Shown in pieces: positions 44,840 to 53,722 of a stretch of DNA of 64,000 nucleotides. Where the stretch lies: assembly GCA_020639075.1 (NCBI GenBank), contig JACKHI010000001.1:5518001-5582000 (forward strand), written 5' to 3'. The position numbers and the translations under genes are program-made. A model generated the notes under the pieces. That model was not told the DNA's origin. It saw nothing but the letters and a program-made list of their open reading frames with translations, and made no database searches. Source of the stretch: Phycisphaerales bacterium (GTDB taxonomy: Bacteria > Planctomycetota > Phycisphaerae > UBA1845 > UTPLA1). Every line of letters begins with the position of its first letter. The stretch's first letter is position 1.

Positions 44840-45356
44840 GGAAGGGGCACGGGTTCGGTGAATCCCCACCCTTTGCTCGATTGGGTGTGTGGCGCGTGCG
44901 CGTTGCCTGAGGCGACTTGGAGTTGCGGGTCGTTTCTCGGATCGTTGTGGTGCAAAGGATGGGGCACCCGCGCACGGTTCCCTTGGATTCCCCACCCTTT
45001 GCTCGATTGAATGCGTGGCGCTTGCGCGTTGCCTGAGGCGGCTTTGAGTTGCGGGTCGTTTCTCGGATCGTTGTGACGCAAAGGATGGGGCACCCGCGCA
45101 CGGCTCCCTTGGATTCCCCACCCTTTGCTCGATTGAATGCGTGGCGCTTGCGCGTTGCCTGAGGCGGCTTTGAGTTGCGGGTCGTTTCTCGGGTCGTTGT
45201 GACGCAAAGGATGGGGCACCCGCGCACGGCTTCCGTGAATTCCCCACCCTTTGCTCGATTGAATGCGTGGCGCTTGCGCGTTGCCTGAGGCGGCTTTGAG
45301 TTGCGGGTCGTTTCTCGGATCGTTGTGGCGCAAAGGATGGGGCACCCGCGCGCTAT
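44840..45356. repeat. 126-bp tandem repeat array (four copies)
   Basis: Four near-identical units with a period of exactly 126 bases. The CCCCACCCTTTGCTCGATTG anchor occurs at 44864, 44990, 45116 and 45242. Each unit begins with CCCCACCCTTTG and later contains CAAAGGATGGGG, its near-perfect inverse (one mismatch), so each has inverted ends like a small mobile element. The array fills the 541-base gap between gatB and cinA. As 126 is divisible by three, frames stay open across it, giving false ORFs of repeated 42-residue units. The left copy is the most diverged. Confidence 0.85.
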
Positions 45357-46621
45357 GACGGATTGCGGTCGTGGTCTGCACGTCGCAACAGTCTCAGTCG
45401 GAGCATGTTCAGGAGGATTCTGACCGTGCGTTCGCGGACCTGATCGCGTGTGATATTGTCGCCGAGTCGGAGTTCTTTCACGACAGTCTCGTCGGTTGTC
45501 GCGATGCCGACGTAGACAAGGCCGACGGGCTTGGTCGGCGTTCCGCCGGTCGGTCCGGCGATGCCGGTGGTGCTCAGCGCGATGTCGGTTCGGCTCCTGG
45601 TTCGGCAGTTTTCGGCCATCGCTTTTGCGACGGACTCGCTGACGGCGCCGTGTTCGGCGATGAGGGACGCCGGAACGCCGAGCAGGTCGGTCTTCGACTC
45701 ATTGGCGTATGTGATGAATCCGCTGCGGAGGTAGGCGCTGGAGCCGGGCAAGTCTGTCAGGCGTTTGGCAACGAGGCCGCCTGTGCATGATTCGGCGGTG
45801 GCGATGGTCAATTGCCGCTCGATAAGCAACTTGCCGACGGCCGATTCGACTGTGTCGTCGTTCTCGCCAAAGATGACGTTGCCGAGGCGGACGCGAATCT
45901 CGCTCAAGTCGGCGTCGAGACTTGATTGGGCGATGTCGCGCGTTGGTCCGTGCGCGACGACTCGAATGGAAATGACAAGGTCGGCGGCGCTGGTGCCGAC
46001 GGTCGGGTTGCGATCGCGCCTCATGAGATCTTTCAGGCGCTCGCCGATTTCGGATTCGCTGACGCCAATGGTGCGAAGAATGCCGATGCGCATGGCGCTG
46101 CCGCCGGATTGCTTTTCGAGCTGCGGTCGAATGTGTACGGCGAACATGTCGCGCATCTCGCTGGGAACGCCGGGAACGCAGTAGATGTCGGCGTTGTGGA
46201 GGCGGGCGCGAATGCCCGGGGCGGTGCCGCGTTCATTGTGGAGGGCATCGGAGCCTGCGGGCAGGTAGGCCTGTTGGCGATTGCCTTCGTGCATGCGGCG
46301 CTTTCGTTGGGCGAAGTAGGCCTCGATGTGCTGCAGGCTCGGTTCGTGGAATTCGAGTTCTACGCCCATGGCGTCGGCGAGTGCCTGGCGCGTCAGATCG
46401 TCGGGCGTGGGGCCGAGACCGCCGGTGATGATGACGAGATCACTCCGGCCGGCGGCGTCGTCGATGGCGTGTCGGATCGGCTCGATTTCGTCGGCGATCG
46501 TCTGATGGCGGACGCAGGGGACGCCGAATTCGGCGAGGCGTTGGGCGAGCCAGGCGGAGTTGGTGTCGACGGTCTGACCGCTGGTGATTTCATTCCCGAT
46601 GCTGATGAGTTGGGCGATCAT
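45353..46621 (-). CDS. cinA: CinA-like ADP-ribose pyrophosphatase / NMN amidohydrolase
   Basis: 422-residue CinA. The N-terminal MoaB-like domain has ISIGNEITSGQTVDTNS and IITGGLGPTPDDLTRQALA. The C-terminal PncC domain has TIATAESCTGGLVAKRLTDLPGSS and STTGIAGPTGGTPTKPVGLVYVGIA. The protein works in NAD salvage by hydrolysing nicotinamide mononucleotide and related products. ATG 46621 overlaps the stop of the upstream membrane-protein gene (ATGA). The 126-bp array begins right at its 3' end. Confidence 0.94.
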   Translation of the reverse strand: MIAQLISIGNEITSGQTVDTNSAWLAQRLAEFGVPCVRHQTIADEIEPIRHAIDDAAGRSDLVIITGGLGPTPDDLTRQALADAMGVELEFHEPSLQHIEAYFAQRKRRMHEGNRQQAYLPAGSDALHNERGTAPGIRARLHNADIYCVPGVPSEMRDMFAVHIRPQLEKQSGGSAMRIGILRTIGVSESEIGERLKDLMRRDRNPTVGTSAADLVISIRVVAHGPTRDIAQSSLDADLSEIRVRLGNVIFGENDDTVESAVGKLLIERQLTIATAESCTGGLVAKRLTDLPGSSAYLRSGFITYANESKTDLLGVPASLIAEHGAVSESVAKAMAENCRTRSRTDIALSTTGIAGPTGGTPTKPVGLVYVGIATTDETVVKELRLGDNITRDQVRERTVRILLNMLRLRLLRRADHDRNPS

Positions 46622-48411
46622 GGGATGGGCGGTGTAAACGATTTCTTGACGGGTTCGACGTAGGTTTTCTTCCAATCCTTGCCAACGCGGGCGGCCATGG
46701 GATCCGCATGGGCGGCGACGATGGCGCGTTGGTAGTCCTGGTCCGCCGTTACGTGAAGTTTCATCGTGATGCACGCCAGGATGGCGAATACGAGCCAGGT
46801 CGATGCCGCACTGCGAGCGAGGCGTCTGGCGGGGACGCGGGCGACGAGTACGGCGACGACAATGTAAATAAGCATTGCGACGGCCGACCAGCCGAGTTGA
46901 GGAAAGTCGTAGTTGACGGTTCGGAGCACTTGGGCGGCGAATCTGCTTGGCAATGCCAGCCAGATTGCGCCGGCGACGAACATTACGAATGGAAGCAATC
47001 CGCGCCGAATGTAGAAGGCCATATTCCGGTCGGGCCAGGCTGTGACGATCGCGTGAATCAGGATCAGGCTGAGAATGATAAAGAATGCCGCGTGGACGAC
47101 GGCGAAGGCGAGCGTTGGCGTGTAATAGGCCTGACCGGCGTCGATGAGATTCGCATTTCGGATCGCCAGTAGGAAGGGCGTCAGCCCCGTAATCGCTACG
47201 AGCAGCAGGAGTGACTTCCATATGGAGTGTCTTGCGGCGGGCGCTGGCGAAAGTGGGTCAGTGGGCGCGACGATGGAGGCGATCCCCATGACGAATGCGA
47301 CGGCCGCGCCGGCGGCGAGAATCATGACGATCGCATAGAGGAGGAGGCGTTCGACGGCGAGCTCATATTCATCCGGCGCGAGCGACGGTTGGGGCTGCGC
47401 GCCGTTGCTCTTGAATTGCGATGCCCAGTCAGCTGCATGGCCGATGCGGCCCGACGTGTGCGCGTCGACAAGCCCGCGCATGGGTGTCGAAATCGCTGTG
47501 TCGTCGGAGTCGGATGCCGCCAATATTCCGGCGGCGAGGCATTGGGTGGATTCGTCGCCGGAGTTTTCGACCAGTCCGAGGCAGAATTCGGCGAGCCAGC
47601 GCCGGCACTTGGCGGCGCCGACACGATTGCCGGCGGCGTCGAGCGCCTGTCGGAGATCGTTCATTGATCGTGCGATCGCGGGAAGCGCGATCGACCAGTC
47701 CTTCTGATCAGCGATATAGAATTCGTACCACTTGGCGCCCAATGAGGCGGCGACGTCCGCTCGCGGCACGGTCGCGGCGAACATGTCGGCCAGCAGTTCG
47801 CGGTATTCGTCATCGTAGGTCGTGGCGGTCTTCGGTGTGGGCGGAGCGGACAGGACCTGGTCGATCGCTGTGAGCCGGTCCTCCGCAGAGGCGTTCGCGC
47901 TACGCTGTCGTTCGTCAATCAGCGTCGCATAGAGCATGCGCGCGATGAAATTGCGCTGGTCGTTTTCGACTGCCGATGCGGCGCGATCCAGAGTTTGCTG
48001 CTCCGTGGGGCGGTCCGTCGATTCCGCGGTCGCGACAGCACTGAGGAGCATCTTGACGGCGTAATATTGGCGGACGGAATCGCGCTTATTTCGCCGATCG
48101 GCGTAGGCTTTCAGGATGGCGTCGAAAGTGGGCTTGCCCGGCAGCGCGTTGGCCGGTTTTCGATTCAGGGCCAGATATTCCGATTCCTGCATCGCTGCGG
48201 GCATGCCGCGCGGGTTCAGGGTGAGACCCGAGAGGCTGTAGACCGGTCCGAGCGATGCAAGCGAGAGGACGAACGCTGCGACGGCGATTCCGATTGTGAG
48301 CGGCCACGAGGGGCCCAGGCTGCTATCTGGTAATGTGGGCGAATCGTGGCGAGTCTTAGTACGACTTTCGCTGCCAGTGGGTTTGCGGCTTCGGTCGGTT
48401 CGGCGCGACAT
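46618..48411 (-). CDS. Large polytopic membrane protein
   Basis: 597-residue protein with no recognised family. One N-terminal transmembrane helix (PLTIGIAVAAFVLSLASLG) is followed by about 280 soluble, helical residues (KPTFDAILKAYADRRNKRDS onward), then a cluster of six to seven hydrophobic segments (from LLLYAIVMILAAGAAVAFVMG to STWLVFAILACITM). The start ATG 48411 lies 55 bases inside the upstream lipoprotein gene in another frame. The gene is translationally coupled to cinA. A sensor or transport role cannot be told from the sequence. Confidence 0.7.
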   Translation of the reverse strand: MSRRTDRSRKPTGSESRTKTRHDSPTLPDSSLGPSWPLTIGIAVAAFVLSLASLGPVYSLSGLTLNPRGMPAAMQESEYLALNRKPANALPGKPTFDAILKAYADRRNKRDSVRQYYAVKMLLSAVATAESTDRPTEQQTLDRAASAVENDQRNFIARMLYATLIDERQRSANASAEDRLTAIDQVLSAPPTPKTATTYDDEYRELLADMFAATVPRADVAASLGAKWYEFYIADQKDWSIALPAIARSMNDLRQALDAAGNRVGAAKCRRWLAEFCLGLVENSGDESTQCLAAGILAASDSDDTAISTPMRGLVDAHTSGRIGHAADWASQFKSNGAQPQPSLAPDEYELAVERLLLYAIVMILAAGAAVAFVMGIASIVAPTDPLSPAPAARHSIWKSLLLLVAITGLTPFLLAIRNANLIDAGQAYYTPTLAFAVVHAAFFIILSLILIHAIVTAWPDRNMAFYIRRGLLPFVMFVAGAIWLALPSRFAAQVLRTVNYDFPQLGWSAVAMLIYIVVAVLVARVPARRLARSAASTWLVFAILACITMKLHVTADQDYQRAIVAAHADPMAARVGKDWKKTYVEPVKKSFTPPIP

Positions 48412-49183
48412 AGGGATGGTGTTCCGGCGGCGTGTAATGGAACGGTGACAGCGCCGACTTCCGGCACAGCTTGATGATACGTTGGACGAGGGCCTCGTTG
48501 TTGTCAATCGTCTCGTGAACGATTCCGTCGGCGTTAACGGGGTTTGCGAGGCGCTGGCCGGCGTGGTCTTCGCGCGTCCAGTAGTCGTCATACCAATAGT
48601 AGGGGTGTTCGCAGGCGAGTTCCGAGGCCCGCGTGCTGGCGAGATCCGAGCCCCAGCGGCGGCTGTCGGCGTTGGTTTGCGTGTAGTTTCGCACCTTCAG
48701 GGCGTTCTGCCCCACAGGGATCGCCATTGGCTGATGATGCGGATCCCAGCGGCCGCACTCATGCAGGTTGTGCGGCCAGTCCTTGTTGTACGCGTCGATC
48801 GTGTAGATCGCCTCGATGTGCTTCATCTTGTGGCTTTGGGCGTAGTGACGGACCACTTGGGTGGCGAGGAATCCGCCGTGACCGTGGCCGACGAGGATGA
48901 CCTCTTCGTCCGGATTGCAATCGATGTCTTCGACGATGTCGAGCCAGTCTTCATACTCGAAGACGCGGGCGTTGATCTCGTTGTCTTCCAGCGCCTGCTG
49001 GATATCCCAGAGGCCGTCGGACTGCTCGCCGTCGGTGCCGGCGATGAGATAGACGCGTGGGCCGGTATAGCCCCAATCCTGCGGCTTCGGGTTGTAGCAG
49101 CCGGTCAATCCGGTCAGCAGAACCGAGAGCATCGAGCCGGTGAGCAGAGCAGTGATTTTCGAACGAGCGGGTGTCATCGTCAT
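48356..49183 (-). CDS. Alpha/beta-hydrolase-like lipoprotein
   Basis: 275-residue lipoprotein: lipobox VLLTGLTGC about residue 29 from ATG 49183 (two further ATGs at 49204 and 49207 are possible). The body suggests an alpha/beta-hydrolase fold: RVYLIAGTDG, an ILVGHGHGGFLATQVV element and late acidic and histidine residues. The nucleophile elbow reads GHGHGG, with histidine where serine is expected, so it is probably not an active serine hydrolase. It overlaps the following membrane-protein gene by 56 bases. Confidence 0.65.
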   Translation of the reverse strand: MTMTPARSKITALLTGSMLSVLLTGLTGCYNPKPQDWGYTGPRVYLIAGTDGEQSDGLWDIQQALEDNEINARVFEYEDWLDIVEDIDCNPDEEVILVGHGHGGFLATQVVRHYAQSHKMKHIEAIYTIDAYNKDWPHNLHECGRWDPHHQPMAIPVGQNALKVRNYTQTNADSRRWGSDLASTRASELACEHPYYWYDDYWTREDHAGQRLANPVNADGIVHETIDNNEALVQRIIKLCRKSALSPFHYTPPEHHPYVAPNRPKPQTHWQRKSY

Positions 49184-49567
49184 ACCCCAGTGATTGAATG
49201 CCATCATGGCTGTCTCGGATCCCGCCGACGTCTTCTTTGGACGGGCGGCGCTACCGGGTTCTCCCGATAGACAACGTCCGGATCGGGGTGTCGATTGAGC
49301 TATGGATGCGCATCGGGTTGTTATCGGCAGGCGGCTCGAGCGATGGCGGGGGAATTATCGGTGGGTGTCGGATTCGCGCACACGTAGCCGGCTCGTGCCG
49401 CCCGCCTGGAGCAGGCGGGGGACGAATGTCGCGTTTGAGCCGAACGAAACTGGCGCAGTCGGGGCCTACGCGCCGATTGGTTTGAGGGCGGCGATCGTGT
49501 TAGGCTTTTCGATCGTCGTTGGCGAGGCCGGCGGCCTAATGGAGCCCATGAATCCGAGGTGCGTTGG
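49184..49567. other. Intergenic gap with a GC hairpin
   Basis: 384 bases between the lipoprotein and a plus-strand small gene. CCCGCCT-GGAGC-AGGCGGG (about 49399-49417) is a REP-like hairpin of a kind common in planctomycete intergenic DNA. TTATCGGC at 49321-49328 is an inverted GCCGATAA but has no matching upstream box. No gene is supported. Confidence 0.45.
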
Positions 49568-49879
49568 ATGCGATTGGAAACACAGAATGGTCGCCCCATC
49601 GATGACCCTGACGATCGACAGATCGATGCGGCGGTGCGCGGTATGACGAGCGACGATTCGTTCGCGATTCTCGCTTTTGACGTGATGCACTATATGCAGG
49701 CGGCCGGCACAGTGGCCGAGGGATTCACGCTGGAATACCAGGCAGGCGGGACGGATCGTCATTTTGTCGCCGCGGACGGACCACATACGGCGGACCGCGT
49801 CGCCAAGGCGTTTCGACTCTACAACGCAGGCGATCTGCGCTGGCAGTCGGACTTCGAGTGGGAGCCGCTCGACATATGA
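49568..49879 (+). CDS. Small conserved-looking acidic protein
   Basis: 103 residues starting MRLETQNGRPIDDPDDRQIDAAV and ending WQSDFEWEPLDI. The pattern of a start with GRPI, a central FAILAFDVMHYMQAAG and an end in RW.SDFEWE resembles small uncharacterised planctomycete proteins. ATG 49568 has GAGG nine bases upstream, while a GTG at 49559 is also possible. There are no cysteines and no membrane segment. Function unknown. Confidence 0.6.
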   Translation: MRLETQNGRPIDDPDDRQIDAAVRGMTSDDSFAILAFDVMHYMQAAGTVAEGFTLEYQAGGTDRHFVAADGPHTADRVAKAFRLYNAGDLRWQSDFEWEPLDI

Positions 49880-49961
49880 GCGGCCGATCGCGATCTACGT
49901 GCAACGCGAGCGAACGCGGTTCGATCGTTGAGACGGGATCGGTACGATTTGACGTTATTCG

Positions 49962-51053
49962 GTGAATAAGAGAGAGGCGATCGGCAGGAGGGCGGTTATT
50001 CCAGCTCGCGATTCGACTACCACGAGGGCGCGTCGTCGCGCGTTTGTCGCTCTTGGCAAGCTGACGGATCAGCAACTGCTCGATCTGCGAATCTGCGATT
50101 TGAGGCTAACGATCAAGGATACGTGGATCGCCGCCTGCGTACGGCGCTTATACGACGAAATCTCCGATCGGCGATTGCGGTTCCGTCCGCACTGCTGGTT
50201 GAGCAGCGAGTGGTTTTCGCCGGATGGAATTCCCGGCATCGCGATTCCTTTCTATCTGGCCCATCCGCGGCTGGTGCGACTCGAAAAGAAGATGATGCTC
50301 GATGTCGAGGGCGGCACGCGGACCTCGTGCATGCGACTCTTGCGACACGAGGCGGGGCATGCCATCGAAGTGGCATACAAGCTGGATCGTCGGCCGCGAT
50401 GGCGCAAGATCTTTGGGAACGCTTCGCGACCGTATCCGACGCATTACCGACCGAAGCCGTTCAGCCGCGACTATGTACTGCATCTGGACTGGTGGTACGC
50501 GCAGAGTCATCCGACGGAGGATTTTGCCGAGACGTTCGCTGTGTGGCTGCGGCCCGGAACGATGTGGCGACGGCGTTATCGGAACTGGCCGGCGATGAAA
50601 AAGCTGGAGTATTTAGACAGTTTGATGAATGAGCTTGCGGGTCGGCGGCCGATGGTGACAACGCGGGAGAAGTCCGATCCGCTCGGCGAGTTGAAAATGA
50701 CGCTGCGCGAGTATTACGAGGAGCGTCAGGCGCGATATGGGACGGATTACCCGGCTTTTTACGATATGGATCTGCGGCGGCTGTTTTCCGAATCGCCCGA
50801 GCATGCGAAGTGCCCGCCGGCGTCGCAATTTCTGCGTAGCTCGGGGGCGAAGCTGCGGAACCGAGTCGCGGCATGGACGGGCGTCTATGCTTACACAGTC
50901 GATCAGATTCTTCGGGAGATGATTTCCCGCTGCCGCGATCTGAAATTGCGCGTCCATCGACCGACGGACGAGTTGAAGACGGAATTGGCGATTCTACTGA
51001 CGATGCAAGTGACGAATTACATTCACAGCAATGAGCATCGGATGGCGCTATGA
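49962..51053 (+). CDS. Putative zinc metallopeptidase coupled to ATP-grasp ligase
   Basis: 363-residue protein. HEAGH in LRLLRHEAGHAIEVAYKLD is a zinc-binding HExxH, with a third ligand likely in PTEDFAETFAVWLRPG. It resembles predicted bacterial zinc-binding peptidases. Much of the rest is rich in arginine and aromatic residues. No signal peptide is seen. The start is a GTG at 49962 without a clear ribosome site. Its TGA overlaps the ATG of the ATP-grasp gene (ATGA), so the two products are probably made together and may act on the same peptide. The substrate is unknown. Confidence 0.8.
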   Translation: MNKREAIGRRAVIPARDSTTTRARRRAFVALGKLTDQQLLDLRICDLRLTIKDTWIAACVRRLYDEISDRRLRFRPHCWLSSEWFSPDGIPGIAIPFYLAHPRLVRLEKKMMLDVEGGTRTSCMRLLRHEAGHAIEVAYKLDRRPRWRKIFGNASRPYPTHYRPKPFSRDYVLHLDWWYAQSHPTEDFAETFAVWLRPGTMWRRRYRNWPAMKKLEYLDSLMNELAGRRPMVTTREKSDPLGELKMTLREYYEERQARYGTDYPAFYDMDLRRLFSESPEHAKCPPASQFLRSSGAKLRNRVAAWTGVYAYTVDQILREMISRCRDLKLRVHRPTDELKTELAILLTMQVTNYIHSNEHRMAL

Positions 51054-52093
51054 AGAAACTCCGCGTCCTCGTATTGACCCATCAGGATATCGAGTTGCCG
51101 GACTCGCTGGACGGCCTTTCGGAATCCGAAATCAAGGCGATCAAGACGGAGTACGACGTCGTTACGGCGCTGGAGCACTTGGGGCATGAGGTGCGGACGC
51201 TCGCCGCGCCCGAGGACATGACGGACATTCGTCGCGTGCTTTTTGCTTGGAAGCCGCATGTGGTATTCAATCTGCTGGAGGAGTTTCGCGGGGAAGGTAT
51301 CTATGTCCCGTATCTGCTGGGCTATCTCGAGCTGATCGGTCAGGCGTTTACAGGCTGCAATCCTGCCGGGTTGCTGCTTGCGGATCGAAAGATCACGACG
51401 AAGAAGGTACTGCGTTATCATCGAATTCCGGTGCCGGATTTCGCCGTGTTTCCGTTGGGTCGCAAAGTGCGCCGACCGAAGAAGCTCGAGTTTCCACTGA
51501 TCGTGAAATCCGCGACGGAGCACGGGTCGGTGGGCATCTCGCAGGCGTCCATCGTCAACTCGGATGAAAAGCTCGCTGAGCGCGTGGCGTATGTGCACGA
51601 ACAGATCGGAACAGACGCCGTCGCGGAGGCGTACATACAAGGGCGCGAGTTGAATCTCGGGCTGATCGGCAACAATCGGGTTGAGGCGCTGCTGCTCTGG
51701 GAGTTGTACTTCGAGAAAATGGCGCCGGGCGTTCACGCCATTGCGACGGCGCGCGTGAAATGGGATCTTGAATACCAGGAGAAGCGCGGGATCACGATGG
51801 GACCGGCGGAGAATCTGCCGCCCGGCGTCGAGAGCAAGATCGTGCGGATGGCGCGGCGCGTGTATCGGATTCTCGGATTGAACGGATATGCACGGATGGA
51901 TTTCCGCCTGACGGACGACGGGAAGATCTATCTGCTGGAGCCGAATCCGAATCCGGATTTGGCGCACGACGAGGACTTCAGCGAGTCGGCCATCGAGAAG
52001 GGGCTCGATTACGACGAGATGATTCAGCGGATCGTCAATCTGGGCATCCGGTACAATCGCGAGCGGAATCAGCATCGGGACGAGAGGGCGTAG
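51050..52093 (+). CDS. D-Ala-D-Ala ligase-like ATP-grasp enzyme
   Basis: 347-residue ATP-grasp ligase, which forms amide or similar bonds using ATP. Visible parts are the N-terminal domain (LRVLVLTHQDIELP), a VFNLLEEFRGEG element, FTGCNPAGLLLADRKITTKK, ATP-binding FPLIVKSATEHGSVGIS, and the metal-binding end LNGYARMDFRLTDDGKIYLLEPNPNPD. It is related to Ddl by architecture, but a role in cell-wall synthesis is not proved. It might instead add an amino acid to a peptide, with the coupled metallopeptidase as partner. The gene is followed by an inverted-repeat element. Confidence 0.85.
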   Translation: MKKLRVLVLTHQDIELPDSLDGLSESEIKAIKTEYDVVTALEHLGHEVRTLAAPEDMTDIRRVLFAWKPHVVFNLLEEFRGEGIYVPYLLGYLELIGQAFTGCNPAGLLLADRKITTKKVLRYHRIPVPDFAVFPLGRKVRRPKKLEFPLIVKSATEHGSVGISQASIVNSDEKLAERVAYVHEQIGTDAVAEAYIQGRELNLGLIGNNRVEALLLWELYFEKMAPGVHAIATARVKWDLEYQEKRGITMGPAENLPPGVESKIVRMARRVYRILGLNGYARMDFRLTDDGKIYLLEPNPNPDLAHDEDFSESAIEKGLDYDEMIQRIVNLGIRYNRERNQHRDERA

Positions 52094-52101
52094 GTGCGGA
52101 T

Positions 52102-52126
52102 TGTCGGGTCGATGACCCGACCTACG
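52102..52126. repeat. Dispersed palindrome, copy 2
   Basis: 25 bases identical to 24931-24955: GTCGGGTC-GAT-GACCCGAC with CTACG after it. It lies between the convergent ends of the ATP-grasp gene and pilT. Confidence 0.7.
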
Positions 52127-52143
52127 GTCTTTCATCGATTTTG

Positions 52144-53382
52144 TCAGTGCTGCATTTCTTCGATGAAGGCCAGCGGGTTGTTGGCCCACTTCTCCGCTTC
52201 CATCGGTGCGACGAGTCCTTTGCGAACGAGACCTGCTAGGCATTTCTCCAGCGTGATCATGCGTTCTTCGGATGTGTTCTTGGTCTTGGTCTGCAATTGC
52301 GAGTAGAGCTGTTCGAGTTTGGTCAGGCGGATCAGGTTGGCGACGGCGTAGATATTGTTCAGGACTTCCATGGCGACGATGCGACCTTGTCCGTCGGCGC
52401 GCGGGATCAGCTTCTGCGAGAGGATGTGGCTGAGACCGAGCGAGAGCTGGCTGGCAACTTCGTCCTGCTGGTTCGACGGGAAGAGATCGAGAACGCGCGA
52501 GATGCTGCCGCGGGCGTCGCGCGTATGAAGCGTAGAGAAGACGAGATGGCCTGTCTCGGCGGCCGTGAGCGTCCACATGGCCGAGTCCCGGTCGCGCATT
52601 TCGCCGACGAAGATGACGTCGGGATCCTCTCGCAGGCAGTCGCGAAGTCCGCGTTCGTATGTCGGAACGTCTCGACCCACTTCGCGCTGCGACACGAGGG
52701 CGACGTTACTGTGGAGTTGGTATTCGACGGGATCTTCCAGCGTGATGATCCGGCATGCGCGCGTTCGGGCGATGTGGTTGATGAGTGAGGCGATCGTCGT
52801 GCTCTTGCCGGCGCCGGTTGTGCCGGTGACAAGGACAAGACCGTGATGTCGGCGGACGATGTCCTGCCATACGTTGTTCGGAAAGCCGATTTCCTGGACG
52901 GGCGGCGGCGTCGTTTGAAGGGCGCGGACGGCGATGGCGATCCCGTGCGTGTCGTGAAAGCAATTGAGCCGGAATTGGAGAAACTCCGTAAAGCATGAGC
53001 TGTCAACGGATCGATCGCGGATCAGTCGTTCGTATTCGCGATCGGCGAGGAGCGATCGGGCGAAGAGTTCGACAGTGCCGGCGTCGCACGGCGGTCCTTT
53101 CATCTTCTGAAGATTGCCATCGACGCGATAGATCGGCGGGCTGCCGACTTTGATGTGCAGGTCCGACACGCGCATTGAGCCCATCTGTTGAAAGTAGTCC
53201 AGCAGGTCGAGGACGCTCAGTTTGCGATCGGGGCCCACGAGATAGGCGGGCGTGTCGAGGTTGAGCTTGCTGTTTGACAAGTGCCTCGACTCCAGTTGCT
53301 TCGCAAGTGGCGGCGCGAGTTCATGCGCGGCTTCGATTTCGGATGGCGTGGGCAACGGCGAGGGGGAATCCATGTTTTGCAT
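52144..53382 (-). CDS. pilT: PilT-family retraction ATPase
   Basis: 412-residue hexameric ATPase of the PilT type. Walker A is VTGTTGAGKSTTI, the Asp box ITLEDPVEY, Walker B DPDVIFVGEMRD and the His box TAAETGHLVFSTLHT. In type IV pili, PilT powers retraction. A proline-rich N-terminal lead precedes the domain. Two neighbouring ATGs (53382 and 53373) are possible. It lies at the 3' end of the secretion operon with GspE-like and GspF-like proteins. Whether it drives true pilus retraction or another assembly is not clear. Confidence 0.88.
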   Translation of the reverse strand: MQNMDSPSPLPTPSEIEAAHELAPPLAKQLESRHLSNSKLNLDTPAYLVGPDRKLSVLDLLDYFQQMGSMRVSDLHIKVGSPPIYRVDGNLQKMKGPPCDAGTVELFARSLLADREYERLIRDRSVDSSCFTEFLQFRLNCFHDTHGIAIAVRALQTTPPPVQEIGFPNNVWQDIVRRHHGLVLVTGTTGAGKSTTIASLINHIARTRACRIITLEDPVEYQLHSNVALVSQREVGRDVPTYERGLRDCLREDPDVIFVGEMRDRDSAMWTLTAAETGHLVFSTLHTRDARGSISRVLDLFPSNQQDEVASQLSLGLSHILSQKLIPRADGQGRIVAMEVLNNIYAVANLIRLTKLEQLYSQLQTKTKNTSEERMITLEKCLAGLVRKGLVAPMEAEKWANNPLAFIEEMQH

Positions 53383-53413
53383 GGGTGATTGTATTCCTGT
53401 CGGATGAGAAAAG

Positions 53414-53722
53414 TCACGATTTTCCGGGGCGAGCATCGAGGCATTGTCGACAGAGGCGCGAGCCGTCGAGGAGAAAGTGAACGGGTTTGCGGGTGTCGCC
53501 GCATTGTTCGCAGATGCCTGCTCCCAAGGGCGGCAAGAGGCGTCCTCGGGCATCGCGTCGGGATTTGTCGTAGGCGGCGAGGCTCTTGCTGCTGCGGCGG
53601 GCGGTGTGTGCGGCCCGAAGTGATGTATAGAGGACGAGGCCGATGATACCGGCGAATCCAAGGCACGTGAGGATACCGATGAGCAGCGCAATGTTCTCGC
53701 CGAACATCGACAGCTGGTTCAT
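53414..53722 (-). CDS. Membrane-anchored zinc-ribbon protein in secretion operon
   Basis: 102 residues: one N-terminal membrane helix (IALLIGILTCLGFAGIIGLVL), a basic linker and a C-terminal zinc ribbon with C71, C74, C91 and C94 (CEQCG; CRQC). ATG 53722 overlaps the stop of the upstream gene by four bases. No named family. The layout is like a small regulatory or assembly factor of the secretion operon. Confidence 0.7.
   Translation of the reverse strand: MNQLSMFGENIALLIGILTCLGFAGIIGLVLYTSLRAAHTARRSSKSLAAYDKSRRDARGRLLPPLGAGICEQCGDTRKPVHFLLDGSRLCRQCLDARPGKS

Noticed and set aside
44824..45381. Long minus-strand frame with a 42-residue repeat across the 126-bp array
   Set aside because: The frame exists because the repeat period is a multiple of three; it has no ribosome site and the array has mobile-element-like inverted ends.
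51023..52576. Long minus-strand frame over the ATP-grasp and pilT ends
   Set aside because: It runs across two convergent real genes and has a basic, low-information composition.
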